From Ignavibacteria bacterium (GTDB taxonomy: Bacteria; Bacteroidota; Ignavibacteria; Ignavibacteriales; SURF-24), in NCBI GenBank assembly GCA_025612245.1, contig JAAXKQ010000015.1, forward strand, positions 1 through 64,000: a DNA stretch of 64,000 bases, read 5' to 3'. The notes under the pieces were generated by a model. That model ran no database searches. It worked only from the letters and a program-made list of their open reading frames with translations, and was not told where the DNA came from. Made by a program: the position numbers and the translations under genes. The stretch's first letter is position 1. The number at the start of each line of letters is the position of its first letter. Shown here one piece after another: positions 10,091 to 19,727 of this stretch.

Positions 10091-10120
10091 GCCTCAGCCG
10101 AAGCTGAGGCTTTTCTTTTT
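10091..10120 (+). terminator. Intrinsic terminator after tonB
   Basis: Perfect 8-bp stem GCCTCAGC-CGAA-GCTGAGGC (10091-10110) followed by TTTTCTTTTT. It sits between the convergent tonB and M6 protease genes. It is preceded by only three A residues, so it is a weaker terminator in the minus direction. Confidence 0.9.
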
Positions 10121-10131
10121 ACCAGAGGCGC

Positions 10132-13100
10132 TCATTTGAGCAGCATAAGCTTCCTGCTGGCACTGTACTCACCGGCCTGAATAGTATAAATGTAAATGCC
10201 GGAAGACAGCAAGGATCCGTCGAACTGAACCTTATATCTGCCTGAAGCCTGATACTTGCTTACCAGAGTCGATACTTCACGGCCGAGCAAGTCATAAACC
10301 TTAAGTTCTACATGCGAGTATTTCGGAATCGAATAACTTATTGTAGTCGTTGGATTAAATGGATTTGGGAAATTCTGAAATACCATAAAATCCTTCGGCC
10401 GATCCGTTTCTTCTCTTTCAACACCACCTGAAACAGGCCGGAACTTTCCTGGTGTAAAAAGCAATGATGTACTGTCCGCTATCAGGTTCTCTTTGGGAAT
10501 GCCTTGGTTTACATAGGTAAGATTATTAAGATAATCCTTTCTTAAGCCTACACGAATTACCTGGCGTGTTGGCTCGGTGCCAATCTTTTTATAGTTTAAC
10601 CGTATGGTGTTATCTTCACCATTAAGAACCATCTGGAATGAATTCAGAGTGTCATGAGGAGTTGCAACGGAAGCTCCGATATTTTCAAAACTTAAAATAA
10701 ATTTTTTACCGGTCGTCTTATATAGTATTCTGCCGTTTCCGTAGGGTGATTCCTTGTACATGCTCCACAGGCCATATGCAATTGATATTGCATTCGGAAA
10801 ATCAAAAACCCCAAGCTGTGGTCCCCCGGCTCTGCCATCTATATCGAGCTCTGGATATGTATAATTCAGATGCTTATGCGTAAAACTGGCTAATCCGAGT
10901 ATTCCTACATAAATTGAATCGAACTGCTGGCCATAATAACTAAAACTGAATCCTAATGGTATTTTGTTCGGCGTATATCCCGATTCCATATTCCATCCGT
11001 TAATTCCTCCCCCGTTTTCCCATTCTGTAATTTCCGTACCGGTAGAGGAAATATCCTCCCATGAGTAATCAACTTTCTTAATTTTATAATTCCCGTTTAC
11101 CAGTAATGGATCCGGCCTGAAATAAATGGATGTATTGCTTGCCGGTGGCTCATTATTAAGCAATACCGGGTCATAGTAACAAACACCTTTTACGGCATCC
11201 CTTTCAATTCCCACTTTAACCGATTTTGCTGTCTCATCGTTGCTGAAATTCTTATAGTTTATGGTAATTGAGCTGTCTGATGGATTGAGCACCATCTGAA
11301 AGCTTGAATTCAAACCGGCCGAAGTCCCTTTCATACCCACATTTTCATAGGACAATATAAACTTGTTATCAACTGTAGCATAGTAAATCTCACCACCTGA
11401 AAATCCGTCGAAAGGTGATATGCTAAAATCGTTATATGCCAGGGCTATTGAATTCGGGAATTTCTGACTTCCCGGCCATGAAACCCCTTTCAGATATTTC
11501 CCGGCGTCAACATCTTCATAACAATAAGTTAAATTGCTCCCGCATAAATGCTGATGCGTAAAACTCACCAGACCATTAATCCCGGCAAAGAGACTGTTAT
11601 ATTCCTGCCCGTAGAAATAAAAATCAAATCCGAGGGGTATGCTCGTACCGCTGTAGCCATCATCCTTGGCGTTGTCGTCTTTTAACGGTCCATTCACCCA
11701 ATTTGTTATTTTTGTCCCGGTGCTTTTTATGTCAATCCAGTTATAACCTTTTTTCCCCACCAGGTAATCTTTATCTTGAGTAATCTGCGCGTCATTTTTT
11801 ATATTTACATCAAAGCTGACATAATCATCATGCACTTTAATGTTCTTTATATCCAGCCCTCCTGCGTATCCATCAGATAAGAAGCTGGAAGGATTTGTGA
11901 AATCGTTGATTTCCGTCCGCCCCGCTTCATCCGTAAAGGCAGACCTGCTTATCAGGCCATCATTGGCAAGATTTCCATCCGGACGGTATATATATAAATG
12001 ATCCGGCGGACCGTAGTAATTACCCCAGTCATTTATGAACGACACATCTTCGTTGACCCTGTAAACAATCAGTCCGGTGCCTGGAATGTGACTCTCAAAG
12101 TTTCCACCCCTTTTTCTGAATTCAACCAGGAAGTATTCGCTCTTCTTTCTCGGGGAATTTATCCTGTAAACACTCCCTTCCTTAAACAGGTTTAATTTAA
12201 CGCTGTAGCTCCCGCTCGTCGAGATGACAGGAATATCATCTATCCAGCCCAGCATTTTCTTGCAGTACATCAGCATATGACCCATTCCGTTAGCCATTAT
12301 ATCCCATCCGCCTAATGGGTGCTGGCTGTTATCTGCGGACCTGTATAGATCCGGCAGGCCAAAAGAATGAAGCATTTCATGTATGGGTTCGCTTATTACT
12401 CCCCCGCGTTCCTCAAATGCATCCTTTAACACAATATTATATTGGCTGCTTTTATAACCGTTGATTGAAAAAGAATTGTTAATGGACATGTGCGGCCACA
12501 TAATACCCTGCCAGGGGCCATTGTCCATTGCAATAATGAGATTAATATTGTCAATTACTCCGTCGCTGTTCCCGTCAAATCTTGCATCGGATGGTATATA
12601 TTTTTTTATGTAACTCATTGCACTGTCAAAAAGGGCATTCTCTCTAGTCCCTCTTTCATCCTGCTTGTAGCCTTCTGGATTTAGAAATGCGTCATAAGGC
12701 CTGTAGTAATTCGTTGTATGCGGATCCTCATAATAAAGAAGCGTATCCCCGTTGCGGGCATAAATTTTACTGTCAATTTCCAATTGCCCATACGATGCTT
12801 CCTTAAAGTAATCATTAATTGAAGATGACCCGGTATTATAGATCCGGTCATAAAAAGCAGCATCTTTGGTAAATGCCCCGTCTTTCAACTTTACAAATAC
12901 CATAAGCTGGTAATAGGTACCCGTCGCACTCTTTATGGAACTTGTTTTGGATAGCTTTTGGGATCTGTTTCCATTGATCTTTCCCGTTGGAAATACGTTG
13001 ACCCCTTTTTGTAATGGCACTTTTGCCGGATCAGTCTCGCCTACGATATAATTTGAAGGAGCAAGCCGATTATTGGAAATAACTGCATAAACATAGTATC

Positions 13101-13299
13101 CCGTTAAGGGATCATTTACTATGGTATAGTTATCTTTATCATGCATCCAGTTGTAGAATTCATCACCGCTCTGGAAAATAGACAATACTTTTCCATCGGG
13201 CTGCTTTACCTGTATAGGCCTGAAGGAGATTGGTGCTGAATAATTAAATGATTGAAAAAAGAAAACCGCGACTAGTAAAAAAAGAAATTTCCTGAACAT
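10132..13299 (-). CDS. Secreted M6 family metalloprotease with T9SS sorting domain
   Basis: 1055 residues. A signal peptide covers about residues 1-21. The M6 (immune-inhibitor-A-like) catalytic domain has the zinc motif HEMLHSFGLPD (His307, Glu308, His311), and M6 peptidases are secreted zinc endopeptidases. Two repeated beta domains of about 200 residues follow (both with YSWEDISSTGTEI or YNWIDIKSTGTKI and GFxFxYYGQxxxS patterns). The C-terminal 80 residues are a type A T9SS sorting domain starting at FPNPFNPTTTISY and ending KLMLLK, so the product is exported across the outer membrane and probably surface-attached. GGGGAG precedes the start. It is monocistronic. The target protein is unknown. 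Confidence 0.93.
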   Translation of the reverse strand: MFRKFLFLLVAVFFFQSFNYSAPISFRPIQVKQPDGKVLSIFQSGDEFYNWMHDKDNYTIVNDPLTGYYVYAVISNNRLAPSNYIVGETDPAKVPLQKGVNVFPTGKINGNRSQKLSKTSSIKSATGTYYQLMVFVKLKDGAFTKDAAFYDRIYNTGSSSINDYFKEASYGQLEIDSKIYARNGDTLLYYEDPHTTNYYRPYDAFLNPEGYKQDERGTRENALFDSAMSYIKKYIPSDARFDGNSDGVIDNINLIIAMDNGPWQGIMWPHMSINNSFSINGYKSSQYNIVLKDAFEERGGVISEPIHEMLHSFGLPDLYRSADNSQHPLGGWDIMANGMGHMLMYCKKMLGWIDDIPVISTSGSYSVKLNLFKEGSVYRINSPRKKSEYFLVEFRKRGGNFESHIPGTGLIVYRVNEDVSFINDWGNYYGPPDHLYIYRPDGNLANDGLISRSAFTDEAGRTEINDFTNPSSFLSDGYAGGLDIKNIKVHDDYVSFDVNIKNDAQITQDKDYLVGKKGYNWIDIKSTGTKITNWVNGPLKDDNAKDDGYSGTSIPLGFDFYFYGQEYNSLFAGINGLVSFTHQHLCGSNLTYCYEDVDAGKYLKGVSWPGSQKFPNSIALAYNDFSISPFDGFSGGEIYYATVDNKFILSYENVGMKGTSAGLNSSFQMVLNPSDSSITINYKNFSNDETAKSVKVGIERDAVKGVCYYDPVLLNNEPPASNTSIYFRPDPLLVNGNYKIKKVDYSWEDISSTGTEITEWENGGGINGWNMESGYTPNKIPLGFSFSYYGQQFDSIYVGILGLASFTHKHLNYTYPELDIDGRAGGPQLGVFDFPNAISIAYGLWSMYKESPYGNGRILYKTTGKKFILSFENIGASVATPHDTLNSFQMVLNGEDNTIRLNYKKIGTEPTRQVIRVGLRKDYLNNLTYVNQGIPKENLIADSTSLLFTPGKFRPVSGGVEREETDRPKDFMVFQNFPNPFNPTTTISYSIPKYSHVELKVYDLLGREVSTLVSKYQASGRYKVQFDGSLLSSGIYIYTIQAGEYSASRKLMLLK

Positions 13300-13563
13300 A
13301 ACAATATTCTCCCCAATAAAATCAACTTTAAGAAATTTGCAAAAGAACAGTTAAAAGAGTTGAAAATTACACAAATTCGCCTTATTCCAAAAGAAAAATC
13401 ACCCTGCCAATGAAACAAACTCTTTTGGAAATAATAAAAGTGATTTTTGGGGTCAACATGAGGGAATATTAAACGGTTTCAGATTTTCAATCCCCTCCAA
13501 ATAGACTTTTATAAAACTTCCCTTTTGCTTATTTCTATGTAATAGACATAATGAGGAAGAACC

Positions 13564-15171
13564 ATGAAAATTGGAATTGCGGCCGACCACGGCGGATATG
13601 ATATCAAAGAAAAAATTGCCGCTTTCCTGCGCTCTGAAGGCCATAGCATAACCGACTATGGCGCCTACAGGCTTTCACCTGAGGACGACTACCCCGACTT
13701 TGTCGTCCCCCTTGCACGCGCTGTAGCTTCAAACGAAGTCGAACGCGGCATTGCAATCTGTGGAAGCGGCGTCGGCGCCTCTGTAGTGGCTAACAAAATC
13801 CCCGGCGTTAGGGCAGCCCTCATAAACGACTGCTTCTCGGCACACCAGGGCGTTGAAGACGATAACATTAATGTCATCTGCTTCGGCGGAAGAATTACCG
13901 GCTACTCACTTATGAAAGAGCTTACCGTAAGCTTTCTTAAAGCCTCTTTCTCCGGAGCCGAAAGACACAAAAGACGGCTTGATAAAGTAGCACGTTTAGA
14001 AATGAAAGGAGATAGTAATATGGAGACCGGCAGAATGAACCCCTTGCTTAAAATAAGGGAATATCTGCAAAGTATATGGCTCGATAACCTGAGCAGACAG
14101 ATAATTAAAAACGGGAAACTTAAAAAACTAATCGATGAAGACGGCCTTAGCGGAATCACCTCCAACCCCGCCATATTTGAAAAGGCTATCAACGAGGGCG
14201 AAGAATATTTAAGCGATATACGCACTCTTGCAATGCAGGGAAAATCAAAAGAAAAAATCTACGAGGAGCTTACTATACGCGACATTCAGGATGCCGCCGA
14301 TTTGCTGCTCCCGGTCTTCGAAAAAGCACAGGGCCAGGATGGCTTCGTAAGCCTTGAGGTTTCGCCTTACCTGGCGCATAAAACCGAAGATACCATTAAA
14401 GAGGCTCACCACCTCTACGAAAGGGTTAACCGCCCGAACATAATGATTAAAGTCCCCGCAATAACCGAAAGCATCCCCTCTATTAAACAGCTTATTAGCG
14501 ACGGAATTAATATAAATATTACGCTCCTCTTCGGACTCGACCGCTACCGCGAGGTAATTGAAGCATACCTTTCTGCCCTCGAGGAACGCCTTGAGGCAGG
14601 CAGGCCAATTGATAACATCGCTTCTGTTGCAAGCTTTTTCTTGAGCCGCATTGATGTCCTTATAGACCCGATGCTCGAGAAGATCGCTGCTGAAGGCGGA
14701 CCGAAGTCTGAGCTCGCAAGGTCACTTATCGGGCAGGTTGCAATTTCAAGCGCAAAGGTGGCTTACAGGATTTTCCAGGAAAACTTCGAAAGCGACCGCT
14801 ACCGGGAGCTCTTAAACCACGGCGCCCACGTGCAGCGCTTACTCTGGGCTAGCACGGGTACGAAAAACCCGGCTTACAGCGATATTAAATATATTGAGCC
14901 CCTCATTGGACCCGATACAATAAATACAATGCCCAAGAAAACTCTGGACGCATACCGCGACCACGGTAACCCCGAAGTCCGCCTCGAAAAAGGAATTGAC
15001 AGCGCTTTTAAGGCTTTGCATAACCTCAAAGAATTGGGAATCGACCTGGACAGGCTTACCCAACAGCTTGAAGTTGAAGCAATAGACAAGTTCATCAAGC
15101 CCTACGATAAGCTCATGCAGACCCTCGAAAGCAAGATCAGGAATATGCAGGAGAAGAACCTCGCGAAATAG
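13564..15171 (+). CDS. Fused ribose-5-phosphate isomerase B and transaldolase
   Basis: 535 residues forming two enzymes of the non-oxidative pentose phosphate pathway. Residues 1-145 are RpiB: AADHGGYDIK with Asp8-His9, the catalytic cysteine Cys66 in ICGSGVG, and FSAHQGVEDDNINV with His94. Residues about 158-535 are transaldolase: GLSGITSNPAIFEKAI, the Schiff-base lysine Lys296 in IMIKVPAI, and GININITLLF. The linker of about 15 residues contains two internal methionines (SNMETGRM), but the frame is continuous. Fusion would couple ribulose/ribose-5-P interconversion to sedoheptulose-7-P use. The glucose-6-phosphate dehydrogenase gene follows 68 bases downstream, so the unit is a pentose phosphate operon. 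Confidence 0.93.
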   Translation: MKIGIAADHGGYDIKEKIAAFLRSEGHSITDYGAYRLSPEDDYPDFVVPLARAVASNEVERGIAICGSGVGASVVANKIPGVRAALINDCFSAHQGVEDDNINVICFGGRITGYSLMKELTVSFLKASFSGAERHKRRLDKVARLEMKGDSNMETGRMNPLLKIREYLQSIWLDNLSRQIIKNGKLKKLIDEDGLSGITSNPAIFEKAINEGEEYLSDIRTLAMQGKSKEKIYEELTIRDIQDAADLLLPVFEKAQGQDGFVSLEVSPYLAHKTEDTIKEAHHLYERVNRPNIMIKVPAITESIPSIKQLISDGININITLLFGLDRYREVIEAYLSALEERLEAGRPIDNIASVASFFLSRIDVLIDPMLEKIAAEGGPKSELARSLIGQVAISSAKVAYRIFQENFESDRYRELLNHGAHVQRLLWASTGTKNPAYSDIKYIEPLIGPDTINTMPKKTLDAYRDHGNPEVRLEKGIDSAFKALHNLKELGIDLDRLTQQLEVEAIDKFIKPYDKLMQTLESKIRNMQEKNLAK

Positions 15172-15239
15172 GCTTTTGTTCTAAACCGGATGCCGGTCTA
15201 TTAAGTCGCTTTTAACCGGATGAAAGGAAGTGTGCGGAA

Positions 15240-16790
15240 ATGGAATCAGCTAGACAGCCCGATCCCTGCATCCTCATTGTCTTTGGGGCAGGAGGAGACC
15301 TTACCTGGAGAAAAATAGTGCCCGCTTTGTTTAACCTTTTTGCCGGCGGCTGGCTTCCGGAGAACTTCATGATGCTTGGGCTGGATATAAAGGAAATGAG
15401 CAACGAAAAATACCGCAGCCACCTCAAAGATGGAGTGGACAGCTTCTCTATCAAACATGAATCGGGAAACCTGTGGAATGAGTTTGCCGAAAAAATTTCC
15501 TACCTTAAGGCCGACTTCACCAGCATACAGGTATTTAACAAATTAGGCCGGCAGCTCGAATCTGTAAACAAACAGTGGAAAGTAAAAGCCAATCACATTT
15601 TTTACCTTGCCGTGCCACCCCGCTTCATAGAACCGATTGCAGAAAGAATCGGACAGTCCGGCCTCGCAAAAGATGAAACCCAATGCCGGATCGTTGCGGA
15701 AAAACCTTTTGGGCGCGACCTTGAAAGCGCCCGGAAGCTTAACAGTATTCTACTTAAAATATTCCGCGAATCGCAAATCTACAGGATCGACCACTTCCTA
15801 GGCAAGGAAACCGTACAAAATATACTGGCCTTCCGCTTCGCCAACGCACTCTTTGAACCGGTCTGGAACCGCAATTATATAGATAACGTACAGATAACCG
15901 TTGCCGAACAGCTTGGCGTAGAACACAGGGGATCCTATTACGACAACGCCGGTGCCTTCCGCGATATGATACAAAACCACCTGCTCCAGATTCTCTGCCT
16001 TATTGCCATGGAACCTCCTGTCTCTTTCGGCGCCGATGAACTGCGCAATAGAAAAGTCGACGTGCTGCATTCCATTCAGTGCTACCGCGAGTCCGACGTC
16101 CACCGCTACGCTGTGCGCGGACAGTATGGCCCGGGCTGGATCGAAGGCGAACACGCCAAAGGCTACCGCGAGGAACCCGGCGTAAATCCCGCCTCTAATA
16201 CGGAAACATTTGCAGCCGTAAAGTTCTTCATCAATAACTGGCGCTGGCACGGAATACCCTTCTACCTGCGCACGGGAAAACACATGGCCGAAACCATATC
16301 AATCGTTACAGTGGAGTTTAACCCCGTCCCTTTCGACGCCTTCCCGCCTGAAGCAACCGTAAACTGGCACCCTAACCGGCTCATTCTCGGCATACAGCCG
16401 GAAAAAGGAATTAGACTTAACATACAGGGTAAACGCCCGGGACTTAAAATGGCTTTTAACCCGGTCGATATGGTATTTAACTATAGCGATGCTTACACTG
16501 AAGAACCACCCGAGGCATATGAAACTCTCCTGCTGGATATAATGCTCGGCGACCAGACACTCTTTATGAGGGAAGACCAAGTGGATGCTGCATGGAGCCT
16601 TATTATGCCAATACTAAACGTGTGGGAATCCACTCCCCCGCTCGATTTCCCTAATTATCCGGCAGGAACCTGGGGACCTGAGGACGCAGAGGCCCTCATT
16701 GCAAGGGACGGAAACCACTGGATGTACTTGCCACTAAAGCTTAATGAAAAAAAGAGGGGCAAAAGCGGCAAAGGAAAGATAAATGAATAG
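15240..16790 (+). CDS. zwf: Glucose-6-phosphate 1-dehydrogenase
   Basis: 516 residues, full length for the family. The N-terminal dinucleotide motif is [10 protein letters not shown] (residues 16-25; the usual form is GASGDLxxRK), followed by EKPFGRD and the active-site signature RIDHFLGKE with Arg182, His185 and Lys189. It oxidises glucose-6-phosphate to 6-phosphogluconolactone, producing NADPH, and is cytoplasmic. A GGAAG ribosome site precedes the start. It lies 68 bases after the RpiB-transaldolase fusion, with which it probably shares a transcript. No lactonase or 6-phosphogluconate dehydrogenase gene is nearby. Confidence 0.96.
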   Translation: MESARQPDPCILIVFGAGGDLTWRKIVPALFNLFAGGWLPENFMMLGLDIKEMSNEKYRSHLKDGVDSFSIKHESGNLWNEFAEKISYLKADFTSIQVFNKLGRQLESVNKQWKVKANHIFYLAVPPRFIEPIAERIGQSGLAKDETQCRIVAEKPFGRDLESARKLNSILLKIFRESQIYRIDHFLGKETVQNILAFRFANALFEPVWNRNYIDNVQITVAEQLGVEHRGSYYDNAGAFRDMIQNHLLQILCLIAMEPPVSFGADELRNRKVDVLHSIQCYRESDVHRYAVRGQYGPGWIEGEHAKGYREEPGVNPASNTETFAAVKFFINNWRWHGIPFYLRTGKHMAETISIVTVEFNPVPFDAFPPEATVNWHPNRLILGIQPEKGIRLNIQGKRPGLKMAFNPVDMVFNYSDAYTEEPPEAYETLLLDIMLGDQTLFMREDQVDAAWSLIMPILNVWESTPPLDFPNYPAGTWGPEDAEALIARDGNHWMYLPLKLNEKKRGKSGKGKINE

Positions 16791-16822
16791 TACGCTATTT
16801 TAATAAGCAATACCTGGGGTGC

Positions 16823-16858
16823 CCCGGGCATTTTCATCTTCCGGGACAAAAATTTTTT
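16823..16858 (+). terminator. Possible weak terminator after zwf
   Basis: Five-bp stem CCCGG / CCGGG (16823-16827 and 16841-16845) with a 13-base loop, followed by an A/T-run ending in TTTTTT. It is plausible because it lies between convergent genes, but the stem is short. Confidence 0.35.
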
Positions 16859-17370
16859 CAGCGGTTTTTCACATAAACAAATAAATCAATGATCTCACCA
16901 TTCTTAATAATGCTTTTCTTCTGCCTTACCTCAAGCTCAAAACCCGCTTTCTCGAGCACCCTTAGAGATGCTTTATTCCATTCGAAGACGTCGGCATAAA
17001 TGCGGTGTATGTCGAAATTGTGAAAAGCATACTCGCTTACCGCCTTCAGTGCCGCAGAGGCAATCCCGTGCCCCCAGAATTCTTCTGCCAGCCAGTAGCC
17101 TATCTCTGCCTGTATCCTCTGCACGTCTTCCTTAATGATGAATCCTATTGCACCTACCGCCTTTTCATCAACCTCAATTGCAAACTGCGTGACAGGCTTT
17201 TTATTTACTACCATATTGAGCCACACCTCGGCATCATCAACCGTATATGGATGAGGAAATGCATCCCTAAGGTTGATCCATATATTCCAGTTATTCGCAT
17301 AATGTGCAAGCGACTCTTTGTCCGTAAACTTCCACGGCCTTATCCTGCAGATTCCCAGGTCAATTACCAT
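16858..17370 (-). CDS. GNAT family N-acetyltransferase, RimJ/RimL-like
   Basis: 170 residues with the GNAT fold order of the RimJ/RimL group: IRPWKFTDKESL at the start, then AIGFIIKEDVQRIQAEIGYWLAEEFWGHGIASAALKAV-type core strands including the acetyl-CoA pyrophosphate loop (WGHGIA), and N-K-A-S-L-R-V-L-E-K-A-G-F near residue 140. These enzymes transfer acetyl from acetyl-CoA to N-terminal amines or small molecules; the substrate is not predictable. It is convergent with zwf and divergent from the quinone reductase gene. Confidence 0.9.
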   Translation of the reverse strand: MVIDLGICRIRPWKFTDKESLAHYANNWNIWINLRDAFPHPYTVDDAEVWLNMVVNKKPVTQFAIEVDEKAVGAIGFIIKEDVQRIQAEIGYWLAEEFWGHGIASAALKAVSEYAFHNFDIHRIYADVFEWNKASLRVLEKAGFELEVRQKKSIIKNGEIIDLFVYVKNR

Positions 17371-17542
17371 ATAGTAAAAGTTTTATTATTTAATGGTGAA
17401 ATATTACAATAAAGTAAAATAAAACAATATACAGTCAAACAAAACCGTACTTGCAATATTGGGAGAAAAAAATAAATTAAAAATAGATAAACCCTGCCGG
17501 ATAAAGAGGGAAACTAATTAATAGATAAAGACTGGAGAAATA

Positions 17543-18493
17543 ATGAAAGCCATGGTTATTACCGGCTTCGGAGATGCCGGGGTCTTTGAGCAAAGAGAGC
17601 TCCCAAAGCCGGAGCCCGGAATTGGTGAACTGCTTGTAAAGGTATATGCCGCATCGGTTAATCCCGTCGACTATAAGATCAGGACGAACGGCTCCTGGGC
17701 CGTTACCCCGCCCGTAATAATAGGCTATGATGCCTCCGGCGTCGTAGAAAAATGCGGACCCGGCGTTAAGGATTTTAAGCCGGGCGACGAAATTTTCTAT
17801 ACACCAATTATAGAACAGGGACACGGTACCTACGCCGAATATGCCGTCGTGCATGAAGACATTGTTGCACTTAAACCTAAAAATATTTCGTTCCTCGAGG
17901 CTGCCGGTTTACCACTTGCAGGCTGTACCGCCCTGGATGCAATTGTAAACCTTGCCAGGGTCAAACCCGGCGAAAACGTTCTCATTCATGCCGGCGCCGG
18001 CGGGGTCGGCTCATTTGCCCTTCAACTGGCCAAAATTTCGGGCGCACGCGTTGCTACTACCTGCAGCCCCAAAAACATCGACCTCGTTAGAAGCCTGGGC
18101 GCTGATATTGCAATTGATTACAGAAAAGAGGATTTTGCAAAGGCGTTCTTCAGGGAAACCGGCGGCGAACTCGCAGACGTCGTCTTCGACACTGTCGGCG
18201 GCGATACGACCGCAAGAAGCATGGAAATAACGAAAAAATTCGGCAGAATCGTCAGCATCGTCAACATTTCCGGCAACATTAACGCCGGACACAGAAAAAA
18301 TATTGTGCTTTACCTCCTCTTCCTCGAAAGGGCAAAGCACAAAATCGAAATGATGAGAACTCTCGTTGAGGAAGGGAAAATCCGCACTGCCGTCGATTCG
18401 GTTTTCCCGCTGAACCGGGTCGCAGATGCTCACAGGAAAATTGAACAAGGAGGAGTCCGGGGCAAAATCATTCTTCAGGTTTCCGGCGAATGA
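17543..18493 (+). CDS. Zinc-independent MDR quinone oxidoreductase
   Basis: 316 residues of the medium-chain dehydrogenase/reductase superfamily, quinone-reductase branch: an N-terminal GroES-like domain (EPGIGELLVKVYAASVNPVD region) and a Rossmann domain with AGAGGVGSFALQLAK (about residues 153-167). The catalytic zinc cysteines of alcohol dehydrogenases are absent, as expected for NADPH:quinone or enone reductases. GGAG lies 5 bases before the ATG. The OsmC gene follows after 57 bases, so the pair may be a small oxidative or electrophile-stress operon (inference). Confidence 0.9.
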   Translation: MKAMVITGFGDAGVFEQRELPKPEPGIGELLVKVYAASVNPVDYKIRTNGSWAVTPPVIIGYDASGVVEKCGPGVKDFKPGDEIFYTPIIEQGHGTYAEYAVVHEDIVALKPKNISFLEAAGLPLAGCTALDAIVNLARVKPGENVLIHAGAGGVGSFALQLAKISGARVATTCSPKNIDLVRSLGADIAIDYRKEDFAKAFFRETGGELADVVFDTVGGDTTARSMEITKKFGRIVSIVNISGNINAGHRKNIVLYLLFLERAKHKIEMMRTLVEEGKIRTAVDSVFPLNRVADAHRKIEQGGVRGKIILQVSGE

Positions 18494-18550
18494 ATCTTTT
18501 GCCGGAATAACCGCATCTAACATTTATTAACTTAATAAACAGGGGTATCT

Positions 18551-18997
18551 ATGTCCACGAAAAAGGCTTATGTAAAACAGATAAAAGGGATCTCTTTTGT
18601 AGGTAAAACCGACTCAAACCACTGGATCACAATGGACGGACCCGAGGAATCGGGCGGAAGCAACGCTGGCATTAGACCTAAAGAGCTGCTGCTTTTGGGA
18701 CTTGCCGGATGCACGGGAAGCGACGTCGCCTCAATATTAAAAAAGAAACGCGTCAATACGGACGACTTTGAAATCAACATTACCGCCGATGTCTCAGACG
18801 AGCATCCGCAGGTATTTACAAAAATCCACATCGAGTATGTTTTCTACGGCGATAACATCCCGCAGAAGGATGTTGAAAGGGCAATTGAACTTTCACAGAC
18901 AAAATACTGCTCTGTTACAAAAATGCTTGAAAAGGCAATGCCCATTACGCATTCATACAGAATTGAAATAAAAAAAGAAACGCCCGCCGAGATCTGA
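18551..18997 (+). CDS. OsmC/Ohr family peroxiredoxin-like protein
   Basis: 148 residues of the OsmC family, which reduces organic hydroperoxides using two cysteines. The expected pair is present: Cys54 in LAGCTGSDV and Cys120 in TKYCSV. It is cytoplasmic, with no signal peptide. An AGGGG site precedes the start. It lies downstream of the quinone reductase, consistent with a shared detoxification role. OsmC versus YhfA-type subgroup is not settled by sequence reading. Confidence 0.92.
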   Translation: MSTKKAYVKQIKGISFVGKTDSNHWITMDGPEESGGSNAGIRPKELLLLGLAGCTGSDVASILKKKRVNTDDFEINITADVSDEHPQVFTKIHIEYVFYGDNIPQKDVERAIELSQTKYCSVTKMLEKAMPITHSYRIEIKKETPAEI

Positions 18998-19030
18998 TCC
19001 GCTGGCATTCCGATTATTCACGACTTAATT

Positions 19031-19120
19031 GCCGCGGCTGTCAAGGCCTGGCCTTAACAGCCGCGGCCTTCCAGGTCGTGTTTTAAAGAATCGAAACAAA
19101 CCCCGAAGACTTTAGTCTCC
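19031..19120. repeat. GC-rich hairpin plus interspersed palindromic repeat, copy 2
   Basis: An 11-bp perfect outer stem GCCGCGGCTGT / ACAGCCGCGGC (19031-19041 and 19057-19067) encloses an inner stem AAGGC-CTG-GCCTT. Next comes GGTCGTG and then GACTTTAGTCtCCCGGAT, the same block pair seen at 8840-8890. There is no T-run after the hairpin, so it is not a classic terminator. It lies between convergent genes (OsmC and DUF2203). Confidence 0.6.
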
Positions 19121-19176
19121 CGGATACCCAGATGGAAAATCTTCAATCAGCTAAAATTTAATATCTTAGGAGTTAT

Positions 19177-19563
19177 TCAAATGTTATGCAGAAAATACTC
19201 TTCCGGTATCAGCTTCCGGCCGCTGTACCCTGCATCCGCTTCGTGGTAATACCTGATTTCCTCCTCATCACTCCTCCAGCAGAGCATTACCTCTTTGCCA
19301 TGAATGATGGACGGGAAATCCACCAGCCCCACCGTAAAATTCCAGTCCTTATAGTAACAGCCTATTTCTTCAAGCTCGTTCAAATAATCGTTTATTGCCG
19401 TAGCAATGTTCTGGATTTCAGTATCTTCAATTACATTGCCTTCAATTGACGCTGCCCTCCTGCGCATCGTCTCTCCGGCACTGATGATATCCCTTAAAAT
19501 CCTTTTAACAAGCGGCAACGTCTTTCTTGCTTCTTCCGGCGTAAAGTATTTTACTTTTTTCAT
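19177..19563 (-). CDS. DUF2203 family protein
   Basis: 128 residues of a conserved bacterial family of unknown function (DUF2203). Diagnostic stretches are FTPEEARKTLPLVKRIL at the N-terminus and DWNFTVGLVDFPSIIHGKEV followed by LCWRSDEEEIRYYHEADAGYSGR, split here by one residue. It is predicted to be helical at the N-terminus and cytoplasmic. No nearby gene explains its role. No clear ribosome site was seen before the ATG. Confidence 0.85.
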   Translation of the reverse strand: MKKVKYFTPEEARKTLPLVKRILRDIISAGETMRRRAASIEGNVIEDTEIQNIATAINDYLNELEEIGCYYKDWNFTVGLVDFPSIIHGKEVMLCWRSDEEEIRYYHEADAGYSGRKLIPEEYFLHNI

Positions 19564-19727
19564 CTGCAGTCTCGTGTTTTCATCCTTGTCTTTTCTTTAT
19601 CATCTTTTCTTATTTTTTGACATCTCCCCTTAAAATTAAATCTATCTTTATAAATTACATATTCAACAAATTGTTACCCCGGTTTCCTGCCTTATTGATG
19701 CTTAGCACACACACAGGACGCACGCAC

